A DNA stretch of 64,000 nucleotides from assembly GCF_963576545.1 (NCBI RefSeq), contig NC_083639.1, forward strand, positions 25,806,118 to 25,870,117. Direction: 5' to 3'. Source of the DNA: Limanda limanda. Its lineage: Eukaryota; Chordata; Actinopteri; Pleuronectiformes; Pleuronectidae. The notes below the pieces were generated by a model that was not told the origin of the DNA, ran no database searches, and saw nothing but the letters and a program-made list of their open reading frames with translations. The position numbers and the translations under genes are program-made. Below, piece by piece: positions 58,908-64,000 of the stretch. Within the stretch, counting starts at the first letter, position 1. The number at the start of each line of letters is the position of its first letter.

Positions 58908-59640
58908 CAGAGGTGTCAAAAGTATTCACATTCATTACTCAAGTAGAAGTATAGATACTAGGGTTTAAAAATACTTTTGTAGAAGTTGAAGTATCAACTC
59001 AAGCTTTTTACTTAAGTAAAAGTGTAAACGTACTGGTTTCAAAACTACTTAAAGTATAAAAGTAAAAGTAATGTAAGGGAAACATTTTTTCCATTAAGGA
59101 CAAACTCTTAAGCCGCGTCTCAGGGGCCTATAGTGCACTACCCCCCCCCCCCCCCTCCTCCAAAAAACACATTTTTCTAAAGGCCATTATGACTATAATG
59201 TTATATTAAAATGTTATGTTGAAAAATGTGGGATGCACTAGGCTACCCGTTTGAACTGCAAATATGCCCATTGAAAATTATAACATTTTATTACAATGCA
59301 AATACATATATTGTTTGAAGAGACCTTTGGACTCAACACTACCAATAATCAAACATGACTATGTAGAGGAAGTAAAAGTCATAACAAGGTCGTGTTGCCT
59401 TTTTTTGTGTGTGTTTTTGAACGATGACAAACCGGAATGAAAACAAGCCAAAATTAAATAGGAGTAACAAGGCTATTTTTTAAATGTAAGGAGTAGAAAG
59501 TACAGATATTTGCGTGAAAATGTAAGAAGTAGAAGTAAAAAGTCGTCTGAAAAATAAATTCTCCAGTAAAGTATAGATACCCAACATTTCTACTTAAGTA
59601 AGGTAACAAAGTATTTTTACTTTGTTACTTGACACATCTG
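58908..59640. mobile_element. Tol2-like hAT MITE with 8-bp target duplication ATCAGAGG
   Basis: The left end reads CAGAGGTGTCAAAAGTA and the right end reads GTTACTTGACACATCTG, very close to the known Tol2 termini (CAGAGGTGTAAAAAGTAC). Subterminal repeats of ACTTAAGTA/AAGTAAAAGTA type are also as in Tol2. Flanks ATCAGAGG are identical at 58900-58907 and 59641-59648. The 733-bp element has no transposase frame. Confidence 0.92.
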
Positions 59641-59919
59641 ATCAGAGGACATTAAGGATATAAACATGGTGTAAATGACCTTGTCCCGAGTCGAATGTGA
59701 ATGTCTTATGGACACTTAGATGATCCCACAGGAGCAGTATGGAGGCATGTTGTGTTTTTAGGTTCTTTTTATACGTTTAAAGAAGTGCTCAGCAGTTCAA
59801 TTGTATTGGATTCAGCTGCTTCAAAGTTTACCTCTCAGACTCCAAAAGGGTTTTATGGACTGTTTTATGGATATAATCTTTGGGTGAACTATCCCTTTAA
59901 GTCTGGACCAAGATAACTG

Positions 59920-61452
59920 GTGTGAAAGGTGCCTCGGATGGTCTTGGTCCACAGAAAACTGAACTTAACTTTACTCTATTTTTTGAAAGTTCAGACATTT
60001 CGATAAATTGCTGGAGGTTGAGGAGCATTTTATCAATAGAAGACTTTGCTTCCAGTCTTCTCCTCCAATGATATATTAGAAAGATGAAGATGCTCAGTTT
60101 GCGGATAGTAACGAATTTTACAAACCATAAGACTTCTTCCCATTGAAGAGACAACATGCTCACATGTCCACGCCTTTGTTACATCGAGACTGGACTATTG
60201 TAATTCATTATTATCAGGCTCCAGCAGCAAGTCGTTAAAGACTCTGCAGCTGGTCCAAAATGCCGCAGCACGTGTCCTGACGAGAACTAAGAAAAGAGAG
60301 CACATTTCTCCAGTATTAGCATCGCTACACTGGCTTCCTGTTAAATCTAGAATAGAATTTAAAATTCTCCTCCTCACCTTCAAGGCCCTTAATGATATGG
60401 CACCTCTTTACCTTAAAGAGATGTTAGTTCCATATCAACCTACTAGAGCACTCCGATCCCAGAACTCAGGTTTACTTGTTGTCCCTAAAGTCTCTAAAAG
60501 TAGAGTAGGAGCCAGAGCTTTTAGCCATCAAGCCCCACTGCTGTGGAATAATCTCTCACTTTCAGTTAGGGAGGCAGACACGCTCTGTTCGTTTAAAAGT
60601 AGACTCAAAACCTTCCTTTTTTATAAAGCTTATAGTTAGAGCTAATTTGTGCGATGTTCCAAATTTGATTAAATGGCAAAAACCCCTGATGATGCTAAGA
60701 CGCACAGGGAATTTATGACACAAGACACACGGAGCTTCTCTTTCCTGCTTCTCCTTCCTTTTCTCCATATTTATCACATCAAGATAATTCTTATCTGATC
60801 AGTACATGTTACTAACTTGACCCCTTTTCCCGGAGTTTCTGTGCCTTAGCGCCCGCGGATGCAGGGCCACAGCTGTGGCCGCACCATGGATTATGATTGT
60901 GGATCGCGTGTCGGAGGTCGCAATGGTGGATCCAGTTCGGTGGATTCTGTATCGTGCCAGCTGATCGTCGTTGTAATGGAGGATCCTTTGTCGCGTTGGC
61001 ATCGGATGATGAGGGACCACGACCGAGGCGGCAGCTGATAATGGATTCTAACTGGCGGCGGTGGACAATGACTGTGGATTATAGTGGATCCCATCCTGAT
61101 GCTGGATCGTGGTCTTGCTGCTGGCCAGAGACTGTGATTGCAGCGGGACTGCCTGACACATAGTATTGAAAAATGTTTAGCCTAATGGATGCTGCTAAAA
61201 ATCCTGATGATGTTTTCTTACACCTGACATCTATTGCACTTCTGTCCGTCCTGAGAGAGGGATCCCTCACATGTGGCTCTCTCTGAGGTTTCTACATATT
61301 TTTACCTGTGAAAAGGGTTTTTAGTAGTTTTTCCTTACTCTTGTTGAGGGTTAAGGACAGAGGATGTCACACAATGTTAAAGCCCCATGAGACGAATTGT
61401 TATTTGTGAATGTGGGCTATACAAATAAAACTTGATTGATTGATTGATTGAT
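59920..61452 (+). mobile_element. 5'-truncated L2-like LINE with TGAT tail
   Basis: Contains the C-terminal part of a reverse-transcriptase ORF2: LVQNAAARVLTRTKKREHIS, LASLHWLPVKSRIEFKILLL, and LLWNNLSLSVREADTLCSFK ending FYKAYS-stop near 60639. The 3' UTR has the AAAGCCCCATGAGACGAATT block and ends GGGCTATACAAATAAAA followed by TTGATTGATTGATTGATT. Both blocks are common in L2-like LINEs of fish. Upstream frames are broken, so it is a truncated, inactive copy. Confidence 0.85.
60397..60639 (+). pseudogene. L2-like LINE ORF2 C-terminus
   Basis: An open frame of 80 codons (MAPLYLKEMLVPYQPTRALR ... FKSRLKTFLFYKAYS). It is the end of the reverse-transcriptase protein, preceded in the same frame by DYCNSLLSGSSSKSLKTLQL from about 60188. 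Only the C-terminal portion after the catalytic domain remains. Confidence 0.82.
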
Positions 61453-61989
61453 CAGACGCACACCAATGAATGTCAAGTTTCTTTAGATGTGTGTTACGAT
61501 GTGAAACAAGAACTAACAAATATAAACAATATCACAAATGAACCCTGGTTTGTACTTTGGTTCCGACTTCCCGGTGTGTAAATATCCCACAGTCTGAGAT
61601 AATGAACTAGGTGCTGCAGAGTAAACACAACTTCACACTGATCTTGCATTCCTCATGCTGTGTTGTCAAAGCAAAGGTGCGTCCAGCGAAGGTGCTGTTA
61701 AACAAATGCCATTATCGATTTCCTTTAGCTCTCACCATGTAAACTCATGTCATCTGGTGAGGGGTGTAGGGGGGGGGGATCTGAATCTCAGCTGCTCTCA
61801 GCCCTCGATTACATAACAGACCTCCAACCACACACTGTTATTAATGCCCAGAATTCCCCCTACGCATCCACGCAGCCCACTTAACGGATTATACCACACA
61901 GACGTGGTAAAAAGCTTTTTAATTAAGCACTAATCGCTCCACTTTGCCCGAAAGAGCTCGTCCAGCACCTTAAATCTCTCTCTGCATCT

Positions 61990-61991
61990 GT

Positions 61992-62028
<37 letters not shown>
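61990..62028 (+). repeat. (TG)n microsatellite, 39 bp
   Basis: TG run with one TTTG interruption in intron 1. Confidence 0.95.
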
Positions 62029-62030
<2 letters not shown>

Positions 62031-62204
62031 CCAGGAGCTGTCGGGCAACGCTGGCCGACCTGGTAGTAAATGTGTCGTAATTATATCAACATAAACCACA
62101 TCCAGTTAGGAGGAAAGTTAACTCTGCTCTCTGAGATCTGTCGGCCGCAGGAAGCAACTGAATCCTGTTAATTTGAGATTAAAACCACACACAACTGGCT
62201 GAGG

Positions 62205-62314
<110 letters not shown>

Positions 62315-63614
62315 TGAACTGATGAGATTACTTCAAGTGAAGAGGTAACAAAGTAGACACAGCTCAGCCAGGACAGGTACAGTTTACCATATGGGTTAAA
62401 TGGATTGTTTCACCTTTGTGGACAAATTGCCAATTAGTAAAGATGATGCTACCTTATATTTCTACTTCATTATAAGTTCAGAGGAATTTTCTCCGTCTGC
62501 ATTTACTTGTATGTTAAAGGTGAAGCCCCTGCACACACATTCCACCCACACGTGTTTTCACTTATTGTGCTAATTAGGCCTTCTCATATTTTACTTGGAC
62601 TTCTACTACCTTCTGGGGGGGGGGTACTTCCTTCAGCCACATTTATTGGCACAGTAGTAGAGTTACTTCTCCTCTAAGCTTATGAATTCTAAACATATTA
62701 TCAGCTTAATAAATATCATTATTATAAGAAAAATACAAACAAACCTCGACCAGCTACAACCTTAGAAAACCTACTATCCGACCTAACCCATCAAACAGAA
62801 TTCCTTTGGTATTGACAGTGGTATATCACCACAAGAATTATGTTTTACAAGTATTGGCTTATGAATACTTGTGTTTTTACTCATAATGAATATTAGTAAA
62901 GTTAATACTGATGATCTTAGTTCATACATTTTCCGTTTATAGTATTTAAACATTGTATCTTCTATAGCTTCCTCTGTTCAGAGTAGCTCTGTTGATGCCT
63001 TGGCCAAAAACCGGGATTAATGTCAGTAGCTGACGTCCAAGCTTCTCATTAGCATCTTCTTAAAACAACATCTTATTTTTAGTTTCTACGGCTGCAGCAG
63101 ACGAGTCGGTGTGAATTTTTAACCCTGAGTTAAATAACAGAATTATGTTTGGGTGCTGTACAGAAATATTTTAATATCCATCTTTGCAATGGTAAAACAT
63201 TTAAAACTAATTTCCCACTAAAATCTGCACAAATAATTAAAGATATATCCCCATTTAAAATATCTGCTGCACGAAAATTTATTTAATTATTTAATTTTAT
63301 TTAATTTTATTTAATTTAAATATACAAATTCAAAGAGAATTTGTATATTAGGGCCGAAACATTAGAGGAAATGATTCATTACTTTTTTCAATTTGTTTTA
63401 AACTGTAATTACTATTTTCCAGAAAGTTCTTCACCAAAAGTGTATTTTGATGCAAATCATACTTTTACTTCAAGGATGTTTTGAATCGAGCCATATGGGA
63501 TTGGTACAATTGAAAAAAACTTGTCTCCCACTGCCTCTGTCAAGGTTGTCTGAAAAAAACTAAATCAATTCAGCACCTGTTTAAAAAACATTATTTTTCC
63601 TGTAAATGTTTTAC

Positions 63615-63912
63615 CTGCAGGAGAAATTGACGCCTTGACCTCGGTGGAGATGCCCTCCTGTCCAGCAGGAGGCAACGTTTCAGGGAGTTTAGAATTGTCT
63701 GTTATTGTCTGTGATACGTTTCCTGATGTCCCACTGTCCTCCTCCTTCTTTGACACCTGGACGGAACTGACACAGTCCAAGCTGTTCCCTTTACTGTCCT
63801 CCTCCTGTTTCTCCTCGTCCGAGCTGTCGTCGAACACAAACTCTTCCCCCTGCTCCTCCTCTTCGTCCTCCTCATCCTCCTTAGGAAGTGGCTGAGACAT
63901 CACGGTCGACAT
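63615..63912 (-). CDS. arhgef10l: arhgef10l coding exon 1: start codon, acidic N-terminus (residues 1-99)
   Basis: This exon starts the Rho guanine nucleotide exchange factor that fills the window. ATG is at 63912-63910. Five bases upstream is a strong acceptor (CTCCCCTTTTCAG), so the exon really runs to 63917 and the 5' UTR continues in an exon outside the window. The donor is CTGCAG|GTAAAAC, leaving one base of codon 100. The peptide is very acidic, with a Glu/Asp run near residues 12-24 followed by EFVFDDSSDEE, which resembles the EAFEFDDSDDEED segment I recall from human ARHGEF10L. The remainder is Ser/Glu/Lys-rich and looks disordered. A second Met at residue 5 could also initiate. The paralogue call rests mainly on the later exons. 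Confidence 0.88.
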
Positions 63913-64000
63913 GATTCCTGAAAAGGGGAGAAAATATTCACGTGTAAATATTGCTGTCCATCACTTTGAATTTTAAGACGACACCTGTGCCACATTTTTA

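Overview
The window is vertebrate nuclear DNA, most likely from a percomorph teleost fish. The evidence is one multi-exon gene with vertebrate-type GT-AG introns, plus fish-type repeats: hAT MITEs, a Tol2-like element, Tc1 relics, an L2-like LINE with a TGAT tail, and abundant long dinucleotide microsatellites. There are no bacterial features. Nearly all long open frames are low-complexity shadows or transposon fragments.

The whole window belongs to one minus-strand gene, which I identify as arhgef10l (the GrinchGEF family of Rho guanine nucleotide exchange factors; ARHGEF10 is the paralogue). I could place 17 consecutive coding exons from the start codon (63912) down to 15206. Every junction has GT-AG signals, and the reading phase carries through all 16 internal introns without a break. 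Together they give 2,237 coding bases, or 745 complete codons. In order these encode an acidic N-terminus, an Ala/Glu-rich linker with two family tyrosine motifs (YDDV, YEDV), a basic helical linker, the DH (RhoGEF) domain (about residues 346-558) and most of the PH-like region. The first coding exon begins 5 bases after a splice acceptor, so the promoter and 5' UTR exon(s) lie to the right of the window. The C-terminal half, a WD40-like propeller in this family, lies to the left of position 1.

The introns are packed with mobile and tandem DNA. Intron 17 (1-15205) holds retroelement 3' ends inserted in tandem, a double BED-finger hAT composite, collided Tc1 fragments and several local duplications. 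Intron 15 holds another BED-finger hAT copy, a 352-bp foldback element amplified in tandem, and an 825-bp palindrome. Intron 5 holds two long GGAGAGA arrays. Introns 3 and 7 hold sister hAT copies, each carrying its own nested retroelement. Intron 1 holds a Tol2-like hAT element with a perfect 8-bp target duplication and a 5'-truncated L2-like LINE.

The most interesting items are the hAT family whose copies keep a BED zinc-finger exon with its splice signals (four full insertions have matching 8-bp target duplications), the NAGNAG micro-exon 2 of arhgef10l, the foldback element that seeded a tandem array, and the multi-layered insertion histories that can be read from target-site duplications.
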